Below, piece after piece: positions 20,065 to 30,618 of a stretch of 64,000 nucleotides of DNA (position 1 is its first letter; the number at the start of each line of letters is the position of its first letter). Under the pieces are notes generated by a model, which was not told where the DNA came from, made no database searches, and worked only from the letters and a program-made list of their open reading frames with translations. The position numbers and the translations under genes are program-made. The stretch is from Bartonella henselae str. Houston-1 (lineage in GTDB: Bacteria > Pseudomonadota > Alphaproteobacteria > Rhizobiales > Rhizobiaceae), in NCBI RefSeq assembly GCF_000046705.1, contig NC_005956.1:1054001-1118000 (forward strand), written 5' to 3'.

Positions 20065-20729
20065 AGTATTAGGACAACAATTCCCAAAATAATGAGCAAT
20101 TATTTTATAAGATTTTTTTCAGTGCGACCTTTTGTAAATCAACTATTTTTATTAAAAACTGACTATACAAAAGTAAGCGCTGTGATTAAAACATGAACAG
20201 AAAATTATAGCAATTTGAAAAATTTATACACACGCTTTACAGTTTATCTGAGATAATAGATAGAAATAATTGAAATTAAAATAGATAATTTAAAAAACAA
20301 AATATTGTCTTTAAAAAATTAATATAATAAATTAAAAAGTATTTATTTATAATTGATGTATTTGATAAAAATCATAATATTGAATATATTTAATAATTAA
20401 TTAAATATACTCAAGATAAAATTAAAAAAACAAATATAAATTATTTAAAATTATAATAATAAATTTATTTATATTTTTACTAAAAAATGCACGTAAATTA
20501 CAAATATTAATACAATTAATAATACATATAAATTATAAATATATGCATTACTATTATAAAAAATAAGATAAAAGATCTATTTTATATTATTAAAGCTCTT
20601 AAAAATAATATAAATGAATTTGTTATCAATATCGTACTGAAAATAAAGTAATTTTAAATTATTAAATTTTACCAAATGCAGGAGACAATAAAAATATTTA
20701 CGACAATAATAATTACACAAGCAACTTTA
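20065..20729. other. extremely AT-rich gap
   Basis: This gap separates the start of parC from the stop of aspS. From about 20220 to 20700 the DNA is close to 90 percent A and T, with long A/T runs and no open frame of note. No repeat array or hairpin stands out. It must contain the parC promoter near its left end. Confidence 0.6.
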
Positions 20730-22520
20730 CTAATCATTCTTAGCAGCGGGAGCTATTCGTATCCCTAAATCACGCAATTGCACAGGAGAAACGTCAGACG
20801 GAGCACTCATCAAAAGATCAAGCGCTTGCTGATTCATAGGAAATAAAGCAACCTCACGTAAATTTTTGACGCCTTGCAAAAGCATAATAATACGATCAAC
20901 ACCCGCAGCCATACCGCCATGCGGTGGTGCTCCATAATGGAATGCACGATAGAGACCGCCAAAACGATCTTCTACCACTTCTTTAGAAAGACCAGCAAGA
21001 TTAAAAACCTTAAGCATCATTTCTGGAGAGTGATTACGGATTCCACCCGAGGCAATCTCATAACCATTGCAAACAAGATCATATTGAAAAGCCTTAAGAG
21101 TAAGAGGATCTTGACATTCAAGAGCATCTTTTCCACCTTGAGGCATTGAAAAAGGATTATGTGCAAAATCAAGCTTTTTCTCCTCTTCATTCCATTCAAA
21201 AAACGGAAAATCAACAATCCACGCTAAAGAAAAACAGTCTCGATCAACAAGGTCTAATTCTTCCCCTACCCGAGTACGCGCAGCTCCGGCAAAAGGTAAA
21301 AATTTCTTTGGATCTCCCGCAACAAAAAAGCAGGCATCACCATTTTCAAGTCCAAGCTGCATACGAAGTGCTTCAGTCCTCTGTTCACCGATATTTTTAG
21401 CGATAGGGCCCGCTCCTTCAAACTTTCCCTGTTCTTCACGCCAGAAAATATAACCGAGTCCTGGTTGTCCTTCACTTTGTGCCCATCCATTCATACGATC
21501 ACAAAAAGCACGACTTCCACCCGTTTTAGCTGGAATAGCCCACACCCGTGCATTCTCATCATTTGCTAAAATTTGAGCAAAAACTTTAAAACCAGAATCA
21601 TAAAAATGCTGAGAGACATCTTCCATAATGATAGGATTACGTAAATCAGGCTTATCCGAGCCATATTTTCGCATTGCCTCCTCATAGGAAAGACGAGGAA
21701 AGCTTTGCGTTACAGGTTTTCCATCTGCAAACTCTTCAAAAAGAGAACGCATAATCGGTTCCATTGTTACCAAAACATCTTCCTGTTCAACAAAACTCAT
21801 TTCAACATCTAATTGATAAAACTCGCCTGGAAGACGATCAGCCCGCGGATCTTCATCTCTAAAACAGGGAGCAATTTGAAAATAACGATCAAAACCTGAC
21901 ATCATCAACAACTGTTTGTATTGCTGAGGTGCTTGTGGCAATGCATAAAATTTTCCCTGATGAATACGACTTGGAACCAAAAAATCGCGTGCCCCTTCTG
22001 GTGATGAGGCTGTCAAAAGCGGTGTCGTAAATTCTGTAAAACCATTTTCTTGCATAGAACGTCTGATAGCAGCAATAATCTCAGTACGACGCATAATATT
22101 CCTGTGCATAGTTTCGCGACGTAAATCAAGAAAACGATACTTCAATCGAATATCTTCTGGATAATCAGGTTCGCCAAAAACCGGTAAAGGAAGCTCATCA
22201 GATTTTGAAAGAATTTCCACTTCCTTTGCAAAAATCTCAATCTCACCTGTTGGAAGAGATGTATTAATAACTTCATCAGAACGCGCGCGCACTTCCCCAT
22301 CTACACGAATGACCCATTCAGAACGCACTTTTTCAATAATTTTAAAAGCTGGCGAAGCAGGATCAGCAACAATTTGTGTGATTCCAAAATGATCACGCAA
22401 ATCTACAAAAAGGATTCCGCCATGATCACGAACACGATGAACCCATCCCGAAAGACGCGCTTTTATTCCTACATCACATTTACGAAGAGCAGCGCAATGA
22501 TGACTGCGATAACGGTGCAT
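20730..22520 (-). CDS. aspS: aspartate--tRNA ligase
   Basis: AspRS charges tRNA-Asp. The 596-residue bacterial-type class II enzyme has an N-terminal OB-fold anticodon domain ([11 protein letters not shown], about 25-35) and class II motif 2 with [14 protein letters not shown] insertion follows at about 300-420, then motif 3 ([11 protein letters not shown]) close to the C-terminus. The His in VRDHGG is the residue associated with non-discriminating AspRS in bacteria that use GatCAB for Asn-tRNA, so this enzyme may also charge tRNA-Asn. The start is ATG at 22520; rnd runs divergently from there. Confidence 0.97.
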   Translation of the reverse strand: MHRYRSHHCAALRKCDVGIKARLSGWVHRVRDHGGILFVDLRDHFGITQIVADPASPAFKIIEKVRSEWVIRVDGEVRARSDEVINTSLPTGEIEIFAKEVEILSKSDELPLPVFGEPDYPEDIRLKYRFLDLRRETMHRNIMRRTEIIAAIRRSMQENGFTEFTTPLLTASSPEGARDFLVPSRIHQGKFYALPQAPQQYKQLLMMSGFDRYFQIAPCFRDEDPRADRLPGEFYQLDVEMSFVEQEDVLVTMEPIMRSLFEEFADGKPVTQSFPRLSYEEAMRKYGSDKPDLRNPIIMEDVSQHFYDSGFKVFAQILANDENARVWAIPAKTGGSRAFCDRMNGWAQSEGQPGLGYIFWREEQGKFEGAGPIAKNIGEQRTEALRMQLGLENGDACFFVAGDPKKFLPFAGAARTRVGEELDLVDRDCFSLAWIVDFPFFEWNEEEKKLDFAHNPFSMPQGGKDALECQDPLTLKAFQYDLVCNGYEIASGGIRNHSPEMMLKVFNLAGLSKEVVEDRFGGLYRAFHYGAPPHGGMAAGVDRIIMLLQGVKNLREVALFPMNQQALDLLMSAPSDVSPVQLRDLGIRIAPAAKND

Positions 22521-22654
22521 AATTTTTGCCTTTGATTATAATAACTCACATGCGCTACAAACGCTTTTTAACAACCATTTGTCAAGATATGAGGACAAAG
22601 ACTCAAAAAAAAAGTCAAGAAAAGACAAATTTAAATTTATCTGGTTATAATAGA

Positions 22655-23809
22655 ATGATGAAACTTATTACACAAACAACAGATCTTGAAATTGCACTTG
22701 CCACTTTACGGAACTCTGATTTTGTAACAATAGACACAGAATTTATCCGCGAAACAACTTTTTGGCCTCAACTGTGTTTAATCCAGCTTGCATCACCAGA
22801 TACAACAGTTCTGATTGATCCAATATCACAAGATATTGATCTAAAACCTTTTTTTGATCTTATGGTAAATAAAAAAATTGTTAAAGTTTTTCACGCTGCA
22901 CGCCAAGATATTGAAACGATTTACCATCTTGGAGGTGTCATTCCCTCTCCTCTTTTCGATACCCAAATAGCAGGATCAATCTGTGGATTTGGTGATTCTA
23001 TCTCTTATGATCAAATTGTACAACGCTGCACGGGTTATCAACTTGATAAATCATCCCGCTTTACAGACTGGAGCTTCCGTCCTCTTTCAGAAAAACAATT
23101 ACTCTATGCACTTGCTGATGTAACCTATCTAAGAGATGTTTATCTCCTACTGAAAAAACAGCTCGAAAAAAATAAACGCACCCACTGGATGGATGATGAA
23201 ATAGCGGTCCTTTTAGAACCTAAAACCTATGATATGCCGGAAAATGAAGCGTGGAAAAAAGTGAAAGGAAAAATTAAAAAACCGCGTGAACTTGCCGTAT
23301 TACAAAAAATAGCAGCGTGGCGTGAACGTAAAGCACGACAATATAATATTCCACGTCGCCATATCATAAAAGATGAATGTCTTATTGAAATTGCCATCCA
23401 ACAACCAAAAGATGAAGCTGACTTGAAACGTTTGCGCAGTCTGAACAAAAATTGGGATAAATTCTCAATTGCACACACATTAATCAAAGCTGTCCACGAG
23501 GGCTTAGAGGTTGATCTTGCGACTTTACCCGCTCTTCCGAAACATAATCCACTTAATGAAACATCATCTGCCGTTATCGATCTTCTTAAAGTGTTATTAA
23601 AACTTGTTGCGAACGAAAACGGTATCGCACCGAAAATTATTGCAACTTCCAATGACTTAGAAAAAATTGCAAACGGGTGTATAAAAAAAAATATTCCCGC
23701 TATGAATGGTTGGCGCTATGAAATATTTGGTCAAAAAGCTGAACAAATGCTAAAGGGTAAGATAGGATTTTATTTGAGCAATGGAAAAATAAACACCAAA
23801 CAGCTTTAA
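22655..23809 (+). CDS. rnd: ribonuclease D
   Basis: RNase D trims the 3' ends of tRNA precursors. The protein (385 residues from ATG 22655) has the DEDDy exonuclease motifs DTEFIRE, HAARQDIE, and YALADVTYLRDVY with the catalytic Tyr. An HRDC nucleic-acid binding domain follows at about 215-290 (AWRERKARQYNIPR). In-frame sequence upstream of 22655 is unrelated to the family and probably untranslated, so the start at KLITQTTDLE is preferred. It is divergent from aspS. Confidence 0.93.
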   Translation: MMKLITQTTDLEIALATLRNSDFVTIDTEFIRETTFWPQLCLIQLASPDTTVLIDPISQDIDLKPFFDLMVNKKIVKVFHAARQDIETIYHLGGVIPSPLFDTQIAGSICGFGDSISYDQIVQRCTGYQLDKSSRFTDWSFRPLSEKQLLYALADVTYLRDVYLLLKKQLEKNKRTHWMDDEIAVLLEPKTYDMPENEAWKKVKGKIKKPRELAVLQKIAAWRERKARQYNIPRRHIIKDECLIEIAIQQPKDEADLKRLRSLNKNWDKFSIAHTLIKAVHEGLEVDLATLPALPKHNPLNETSSAVIDLLKVLLKLVANENGIAPKIIATSNDLEKIANGCIKKNIPAMNGWRYEIFGQKAEQMLKGKIGFYLSNGKINTKQL

Positions 23810-24349
23810 TTTATAAAGGAAATTATAATATTTACCCTTTGAGATTTATGCAAAAAAATATTATAAAAAAGGGCTACTCTTTTTTTAGTATAAAATTACT
23901 CACAACTAAAAACAGCAAAACTTTGCCCTTCATCTGGAAGGTAAATCAATGTTCTTTAAAAGATGCAGAAGAGTTTTAAAAAATTTTGAGCACTCTCATT
24001 CTAGAAAATATGCCGTTCATTTTTCTACATCAATTGGGAATGCACGCAACAAATTAACACAAAATCGAGTAAGGAAGACCAACCACAATTGAATAATTTA
24101 CATTCGATCAATACTTATTCAAGAATGACGAGTAAATCTTAGTCAAATTCAATCAGAGACCAACCTTAGTAGAGAAGAGAAATCGAGAAAAACAAAAAGC
24201 TTTCATTTTAAGAGAGAAGGAGAAAAAGCTTCTCTATAACAATCAATAATCCTATTATAAAGAAAAACCGCTTGGCATAAGAGCAAAGTACGAAGATATA
24301 ATATTTCACATTTTGCTATATCTGAAAAGCGGACACCTCATCAAAATCG

Positions 24350-24454
24350 CTACTCAACAACTACAAAATGAATCTGCAAGCCGGTACCATTATCAATTTG
24401 CAAAAACCCAATATTGCCTACAACTCCTGCGTTTAGATGATTCATACGAAGCAT
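24350..24454 (-). pseudogene. 5' fragment of a tyrosine-recombinase integrase gene
   Basis: A 34-codon frame starts with ATG at 24454 behind aaaggaa and ends in TAG. Its product begins MLRMNHLNAGVV, matching the start of the integrase remnant at 39469 (MPLMNHLNARVV). The DNA upstream also matches that copy. Nothing resembling the rest of an integrase follows. It is most simply the stump left after loss of a second, related island. Confidence 0.5.
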
Positions 24455-24480
24455 TTTATTCCTTTCTTTATAGTTTTTAT

Positions 24481-24504
24481 CCACACGCCAGCCCCACTTG
24501 TGAC
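24481..24504 (-). repeat. integrase-leader motif, copy 1
   Basis: On the minus strand this reads gtcacaagtggggctggcgtgtgg in outline (24 bases, described rather than quoted in full elsewhere). A near-identical element lies at 39498-39521 at the same distance before an integrase start, and an inverted, weaker copy lies at 36650-36675. Confidence 0.6.
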
Positions 24505-24685
24505 GTTCAAACAAGTAATTTTGATTGATTCAGCATACACGGATTCGAAATGAGAAAATTTTACGGTACTCGGGGCGCTTATTCAAGTTGAATAATGCTA
24601 AATTAGCCTTATAAACCAATATGATGCAGTATAAAAACAAAAAGAGAGTACAAGAGAAGCACATCATAATATAATAGGAAAAGAA

Positions 24686-26197
24686 TCAGAAAATTTCAAA
24701 AGCGAGAGGCAATTCTATTATTTTTGACAATTTCTTCAACCGAGAAAGAGGACGTTCTCCTAATAAATCAGCATAACGCGCCGGAATGTGTAACACAACA
24801 TGATCTATTTTTTTATGCCACGATAAGTGTGGTAGAACCCCTGTAGTAGAAGCGCTAAAAAGATGAGCAATACGCATAATCTCACCAAGAATACGTGCTT
24901 TCTCAATTACATCTTTGCTTGCTAATTGGAAAATGGGAAGAGATTCTTCACCAATGAGTGAACCAGTATTGCGAAAAAAAACAGCGAGAGCAGCATAAGC
25001 ACGCCCCTCATGAGAAATTCCTGGATAAGATCCCAACGCTATCTGATTGGCCGCCTCGTTACCTCGATAATCTGGATGAATGCGCCAACCAATATCCGCA
25101 AGAAGACAAGCTGCTTTACGATAACGACATTCATTTTCAGTTTCCAAAATTCCAAAAACTTCAAATGCATTTGTTGTGAAGTCAATGAGTTCCTCTGCCT
25201 GCTTTGGTGAACGTGCCCTTAGAATAGCCATTTCGGTACATGCTGCAATGAGAGGATCTGAAACCCGAACTTCTTGTGGCAATCTTGAATAAAGAAAGCC
25301 TTCACGGACTCCAGCCCCCGAAAAGATTATTTTTTCAAAGCCCACACACCGAATAAGCTCGATAAGAATGATCGCTCCGTAAGACAAAAGTTGACGGCGA
25401 TTTTTTGAAACAGCTGAAATCCCTTTCATATTCTCAATACTGCCATTCACGACAAAACGTAAGAAATCTTCCATTTCAACTGCATCAACTTCATAGCCAT
25501 GCATAACAGGTAGCCGATAATGTTTGGTTGCCATATGGAGTTTTGCCAAATTACGCCAAGTTCCTCCTACTGCATAAAAACAACGTGCCATGCTTTTATG
25601 AACAACAGCAGATTTGCCAAACTGCTCCTGAGCAATTTTTGCAGCAACAGCAATATCATTATTCGACATATACTGTAGACGTAAACCACCTAATGGTAGA
25701 GTTATCCCCTCACCTACCTCAGAGTTATCAATATCAATAAGTTCAAGACTGCCGCCCCCAAGATCACCAGAAATACCCTTTGGTTGATAAAAAGTCGAAA
25801 TAACACCATATGCCGAATAAACAGCCTCTTCACTTCCTGAAAGAAGGTATATTTTATTTTGTAAAATATTTTCAGCATTTTGAATAAAAGCTAACCCGTT
25901 TTTTGCTTCTCGCGCTGCTGCTGTTGCTAAAATATAGATCTCATCTGCTCCAATCTGCAGACAAAGCGCACGAAACCGCTTGAGTGTTCGTAGGGCCATA
26001 TTCATCGAATTTTCTTCTAAAAGTCCAGTCTTTGCAACGCCTTGACCAAGACCACAGAGAATTTTTTCATTAAATAAAACTGTTGGTGAACGAACAAGAC
26101 CCTCATAAATAACAAGCCGAACAGAATTTGAACCAATATCGATAACAGCGATAGGTTTACAACCCTTTAGCCGACCCTGAGCATTGATATATGTCAT
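24686..26197 (-). CDS. ppx: exopolyphosphatase / GppA-family phosphatase
   Basis: This 503-residue member of the Ppx/GppA family removes terminal phosphate from polyphosphate or pppGpp. The ASKHA phosphate-1 motif AVIDIGSNSVRLV lies near residue 18, GDLGGGSLELI (phosphate-2) near 145, and a C-terminal HD-like helical region follows from about 310. The gene begins seven bases after the ppk stop, so the two form an operon for synthesis and breakdown of polyphosphate. Which of the two family activities dominates cannot be told from sequence alone; the ppk linkage favours exopolyphosphatase. Confidence 0.92.
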   Translation of the reverse strand: MTYINAQGRLKGCKPIAVIDIGSNSVRLVIYEGLVRSPTVLFNEKILCGLGQGVAKTGLLEENSMNMALRTLKRFRALCLQIGADEIYILATAAAREAKNGLAFIQNAENILQNKIYLLSGSEEAVYSAYGVISTFYQPKGISGDLGGGSLELIDIDNSEVGEGITLPLGGLRLQYMSNNDIAVAAKIAQEQFGKSAVVHKSMARCFYAVGGTWRNLAKLHMATKHYRLPVMHGYEVDAVEMEDFLRFVVNGSIENMKGISAVSKNRRQLLSYGAIILIELIRCVGFEKIIFSGAGVREGFLYSRLPQEVRVSDPLIAACTEMAILRARSPKQAEELIDFTTNAFEVFGILETENECRYRKAACLLADIGWRIHPDYRGNEAANQIALGSYPGISHEGRAYAALAVFFRNTGSLIGEESLPIFQLASKDVIEKARILGEIMRIAHLFSASTTGVLPHLSWHKKIDHVVLHIPARYADLLGERPLSRLKKLSKIIELPLAFEIF

Positions 26198-26203
26198 TGA
26201 ATT

Positions 26204-28384
26204 TCAGTCTTTATATAGTTTGACCTTCTGCTGATACAACGCAACCAAATGCGAAACAGAAGAGTCAAAAGACCTTTCCATCCTTGAAAGACCCGCATTG
26301 GCCATAAAATACTCCTGCGCATTAAATGGGCTTTCACCTCTTTGCGGTGTTATAAGTTGTGATGTTCCATCGTTTAATATATCAAAGCTCTGTTGATTAT
26401 CAATGATATTCGCTAGCATAACTTGTAAAAGAATCTGCTGACGGACCATTTTATTAAAAACTGGAACCAATATTTCAATACGGTAATCGAGATTACGAGG
26501 CATCATATCAGCAGATCCGAAATAAACAAGCGCATTCTCACTTGGGAGATTTACACCATTACCAAAACAAAAAATGCGACTATGTTCAAGAAAACGCCCT
26601 ACGATTGATTTGACACGAATATTATCGGAAATTCCTGGAATACCAGGACGCAAGCAACATATTCCACGCACCACCAAATCAATCTGCACTCCCGCTTGAC
26701 TGGCACGATATAAAGCATCAATTATTTCAGGATCAACCAATGCATTGACTTTCATCCAAATAGCAGCAAGCTGCCCCTGCCGTGCATTGGTAATTTCTCC
26801 TTCAATATGCTCCAAAATACGACTGCGCAATGTTAAGGGTGAAAAAGCAATCTTCATTGCTTCATTTGGGCGTACATATTCAGCAATATAATTAAACAAT
26901 AATGCAACATCATGAGCAATATCATCATCAGTAGTAAAAAAAGAAAGATCGGTATAAACTTTAGCATTAATAGGATGGTAATTTCCCGTTCCAAGATGAA
27001 CATAAGAGCAACGGCGTTTTCCTTCACGCCGCACAACGAGTGACATTTTAGCATGTGTTTTTAATGCAATAAAACCAAAAAAAACTTGAACGCCCGCACG
27101 TTCAAGATCACGTGCCCAGCGAATATTGGCTTCCTCATCAAAACGTGCTTTAAGTTCTACTAAAGCTGTCACTGACTTACCCTGTTCAGCAGCCTCAATC
27201 AAAGCGCTAACAATTGGGCTATCATTTGATGTGCGATAAAGTGTTTGTTTGATTTCAATAACATCAGGATCACGAGCAGCCTGACGTAAAAACTCTACAA
27301 CAACATCAAAGGATTCATAAGGATGATGAATCACGATATCATTTTGACGAATAGCTGCAAAACAATCACCCTTATGCTGACAGATACATTCAGGAACACG
27401 AGGATCATAAGGAGCAAACTTTAAGTCATTGCGTGGAATAGAAACAATCTCTGAGACTGTATTAAGCGCCAAAAATCCATCAAGAACATTGATACAATAC
27501 TCAGGAACCGCAAGACCATTGGTAATAAATTGGCGTAAATGATCTGGCATTTTTGCCTCAAATTCAATCCGAATGACTTGCCCACGACGACGCCTCTTAA
27601 GTGCAGTTTCAAAAAAATGAACAAGATCTTCAGCTTCTTCTTCTACTTCAATATCACTATCACGAATCACCCTAAATGTACCAATTCCCTCGACTTCATA
27701 ATCAGGAAATACATGACGCATAAAAAGGTTTATAACATCTTCACATGCAATAAAACGAAAGCGATTATCTTTTTGAGGAAGAGGAATAAAACGTCTCAAG
27801 GTCGTTGGAAGTGGCAACAAAGCTATAAAAGAGTGTTGATCAGCACAGCGAGATAATTGAAGAGCAATGGAAAACCCTAGATTAGGAATAAATGGAAAAG
27901 GGCGAACAGGATCAACAGATAAAGGTGTCAAAACAGGAAAGATCGTATCCAAAAAATATTTTTCAATCCATGACTTTTCAGTTTCTGAAAGCCCAGCAGA
28001 ACAAATAATTTCAATATTATTTTGTTTTAATTCATGACGTAAAATACTCAATTCTCGTAGTTGATTATCCTGCAAACACGAAATCTCAGCTAATACAAAA
28101 TCAAGTTGCTCCTGCGGAGTACGACCATCTGCACTGCACGCTGTAACTCCAGCACGAATTTGAGCAGCAAGTCCAGCAACACGAACCATAAAAAACTCAT
28201 CAAGATTTGTTGCTGAAATTGAAAGAAACTGTAACCGTTCTAATAAAGGATTCTTTGAATTAGCAGCTTCCATCAATACACGGTTATTAAATTGTAGCCA
28301 TGAAAATTCTCGGTTAATAAACCGCGCCGGATTTTTCATTGTTATATCCGACAGAGAAATCTGATCTGCAACCGTTTTTTCCAT
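26204..28384 (-). CDS. ppk: polyphosphate kinase 1
   Basis: PPK1 builds polyphosphate from ATP at the inner membrane. The 726-residue protein has the N-terminal helical domain ([16 protein letters not shown]), a head domain, and two phospholipase D-like catalytic domains. The phosphorylated His is His444 in [10 protein letters not shown], and the second site includes [10 protein letters not shown]. The later [15 protein letters not shown] motif is also present. It is the first gene of a ppk-ppx operon on the minus strand, with an aaggaaa ribosome site upstream of the ATG at 28384. Confidence 0.96.
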   Translation of the reverse strand: MEKTVADQISLSDITMKNPARFINREFSWLQFNNRVLMEAANSKNPLLERLQFLSISATNLDEFFMVRVAGLAAQIRAGVTACSADGRTPQEQLDFVLAEISCLQDNQLRELSILRHELKQNNIEIICSAGLSETEKSWIEKYFLDTIFPVLTPLSVDPVRPFPFIPNLGFSIALQLSRCADQHSFIALLPLPTTLRRFIPLPQKDNRFRFIACEDVINLFMRHVFPDYEVEGIGTFRVIRDSDIEVEEEAEDLVHFFETALKRRRRGQVIRIEFEAKMPDHLRQFITNGLAVPEYCINVLDGFLALNTVSEIVSIPRNDLKFAPYDPRVPECICQHKGDCFAAIRQNDIVIHHPYESFDVVVEFLRQAARDPDVIEIKQTLYRTSNDSPIVSALIEAAEQGKSVTALVELKARFDEEANIRWARDLERAGVQVFFGFIALKTHAKMSLVVRREGKRRCSYVHLGTGNYHPINAKVYTDLSFFTTDDDIAHDVALLFNYIAEYVRPNEAMKIAFSPLTLRSRILEHIEGEITNARQGQLAAIWMKVNALVDPEIIDALYRASQAGVQIDLVVRGICCLRPGIPGISDNIRVKSIVGRFLEHSRIFCFGNGVNLPSENALVYFGSADMMPRNLDYRIEILVPVFNKMVRQQILLQVMLANIIDNQQSFDILNDGTSQLITPQRGESPFNAQEYFMANAGLSRMERSFDSSVSHLVALYQQKVKLYKD

Positions 28385-28655
28385 ATATTTTAGATATTTT
28401 TCCTTGTATACTCTCCAAAATTCTTATGAAGAAATATATCATATAACGCTTTACGATATGTTACCGTAATTACAACACATCAAGTCCCAATTTCTCTGAT
28501 AGCATTTATATTTTAAAATTATCGCAATTATTCTTATAGACCAATTATTTTAAAAAGCACCTTGCATTATTAGAAGCTTTATCACAAACTATAGCGTATA
28601 CAATAGCTAATCCAAATCATGCCTTATCAGGCAATTTATCCGGAGTTTGTACACC

Positions 28656-28895
28656 ATGGCTGATTATAATATTCCCCATTTCCAAAATGATCTTGGATAT
28701 AAAATAATCGAAATTGGTGTGAAAGAGTTTATGTGTGTAGGTGCCACACAACCATTCGATCATCCCCACATCTTTATTGACATGGGATCAACTGATGAAA
28801 AAATTTGCCCTTATTGTTCAACGCTTTATCGTTATGATCCCTCACTATCGTACAATCAAACAAATCCAACGGGATGTTTATATAATCCTAAATAA
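28656..28895 (+). CDS. CHCC zinc-finger domain protein
   Basis: A 79-residue protein with the zf-CHCC fold (family of the NDUFS6 C-terminus): Cys in EFMCVGA, His in FDHPHIF, and the CPYC pair near residue 52. In alphaproteobacteria this domain is a small zinc protein linked with respiratory complex I. The ATG at 28656 is preferred over the TTG three codons earlier. The flavin monooxygenase gene follows by 37 bases on the same strand. Confidence 0.88.
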   Translation: MADYNIPHFQNDLGYKIIEIGVKEFMCVGATQPFDHPHIFIDMGSTDEKICPYCSTLYRYDPSLSYNQTNPTGCLYNPK

Positions 28896-28932
28896 TGTCT
28901 GCTCTTTTTTTTCAAATGCAAGAGAGTAACTC

Positions 28933-30177
28933 ATGAACCAATCACCAATTATCGTTGGCGGTGGTATTGCTGGTTTAAGCTCTGCTTTGGCACTTGCTTA
29001 TAAAGGAATTGCAAGCACCATCATCGAAAAGCGCAAACAGCTTGAGAGTGTAGGTGCGGGTATTCAGCTTACTCCAAATGCAACGTGTATTTTTGCGCGT
29101 TGGGGCATTCTTAGTAAACTCACAAAAATGGGTGTAATTCCACAATTTCTTCAGTTAAGAGATGGAGTCTCTTTAAAAACACATCTACACGCGGATCTTT
29201 TTAATTTATCAGAAAAAAATTGGAAATCCCCCTATCTTATGATTCATCGAGCGGATTTACAAAAAGTTTTACACGACGCTGTTATGGGAAATCCCCTTAT
29301 CAAATACAAAGCAGGTGAAGCTGTTGTATCATCTAACCAAACCACAAGCGGCATTAACATAAAAACAATAAAAACAAATGTAGCAACGAAAACAGAACAC
29401 TACCAATTTTATTCAACGCCTCTCCTAATCGGATGTGATGGAGTTTGGTCGACATTACGACAATTGGCACCTTTTCACGAAAAAGCAAATTTTAGTGGCT
29501 TTATTGCTTGGCGTGCAACAACAGAATTTGAAAATCTTCCCAAAAGCTTTCGTTCTATACTGCAAAATAGAAAGACAATTACTGCCTGGATGGGAGCCAA
29601 AAATCATCTTATTGTCTACCCCATTCACTCATCAGAAAAACTTTTTAATTTTGTAGCTATTACGTATGGAGAAAATGTAAAAGAAGGATGGACATACAAA
29701 GGAAAAAAAGAAAAGCTTAAATTTCTTTTTCAAAATTGGAATCAAAAAATTTTGCAAATTTTTGACCATATCGATGAATGGAGCTATTGGCCGCTATTTC
29801 AAATGAAACACAATCGTTTTTTAGGTTTAGAACGACAAGTATTTGTTGGTGATTGTGCACACGCAGCACTCCCTTTTGCAGCACAAGGAGCAGCTATGGC
29901 AATAGAAGATGCCGCTACATTAGCAGAAGCACTTTCTCTTAAAGATTTATCATTAACAAAAGCTCTTTTACTATATGAAAAAATACGTACCCCTCGCATT
30001 ACAGCAGTAAAAAAACGTGGAGATTTTAACAGAATAGCCTACCATGCAACTGGTCCAATAGCGGTTGTACGTAATTTTATCATGAAAATCCGCACACCAG
30101 AAAGCATCATATCGAGTCTTGATTGGCTTTATACGTATGACGCCATGAACTTAACAAAAAATGAAAGAAATATATAG
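28933..30177 (+). CDS. FAD-dependent monooxygenase
   Basis: A 414-residue class A flavoprotein monooxygenase of the salicylate-hydroxylase/UbiH type. The dinucleotide fold GGGIAGLSSALAL is at residues 8-20, the DG-type motif is LIGCDGVWS near 165, and GDCAHAALPFAAQGA (the GD motif) is near residue 305. There is no signal peptide and no membrane segment. The substrate is unknown; ring hydroxylation of an aromatic or quinone precursor is the usual chemistry. It follows the CHCC zinc-finger gene by 37 bases, and the two are probably co-transcribed. Confidence 0.85.
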   Translation: MNQSPIIVGGGIAGLSSALALAYKGIASTIIEKRKQLESVGAGIQLTPNATCIFARWGILSKLTKMGVIPQFLQLRDGVSLKTHLHADLFNLSEKNWKSPYLMIHRADLQKVLHDAVMGNPLIKYKAGEAVVSSNQTTSGINIKTIKTNVATKTEHYQFYSTPLLIGCDGVWSTLRQLAPFHEKANFSGFIAWRATTEFENLPKSFRSILQNRKTITAWMGAKNHLIVYPIHSSEKLFNFVAITYGENVKEGWTYKGKKEKLKFLFQNWNQKILQIFDHIDEWSYWPLFQMKHNRFLGLERQVFVGDCAHAALPFAAQGAAMAIEDAATLAEALSLKDLSLTKALLLYEKIRTPRITAVKKRGDFNRIAYHATGPIAVVRNFIMKIRTPESIISSLDWLYTYDAMNLTKNERNI

Positions 30178-30618
30178 TAAAAGAAATTATAAAATTTAAA
30201 ACCCTAAATTACTTTTGGCTCTCACGGATGATGGGCTCAAATTTCTTAAATATACACTTATAACAGTCATAAACAAACACCAACGCTCACCCAGTGTTGC
30301 CTCTACTCTCTCACTTAAACAGTTCATAATTTTCATATTCACTCTCCCTATCGGTTGAACTAAGATTGTACATTTTTTTCATGACAGATAAGAGTGCGCA
30401 AGACAGAAAAACATTGTAAAATCAAGCTATTTGATATTGTACAAATTTTGATGATTAATGATGAAAATTAATATGTTAATCGGAAACAAATCGCTCCTCA
30501 CTGATCTCAAACAGAAGCAAAATCTTTTAGAATCTACAATCTGATTCAAAGCTAAATTTAAGTCGCTAATAAAACAAAAATGCCAATTAAAATAAGCAGT
30601 TACTTCACAAATCTTGAT
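30178..30618. other. intergenic, nothing recognised
   Basis: AT-rich gap between the convergent monooxygenase and dnaE genes. I see no coding frame, repeat or convincing terminator hairpin. Confidence 0.5.

Larger units (their letters stand above)
23810..24685. other. gap with integrase 5' fragment, otherwise nothing recognised
   Basis: No intact gene is present between rnd and ppx. The right half carries the integrase 5' fragment and its leader on the minus strand, listed separately. The left half (23810-24340) has stops in all frames and I recognise nothing in it; it may be further decayed island DNA. Confidence 0.5.

Noticed and set aside
22526..22654. N-terminal extension of RNase D
   Set aside because: TTG start, no family similarity, and the segment falls in the divergent promoter region with aspS.
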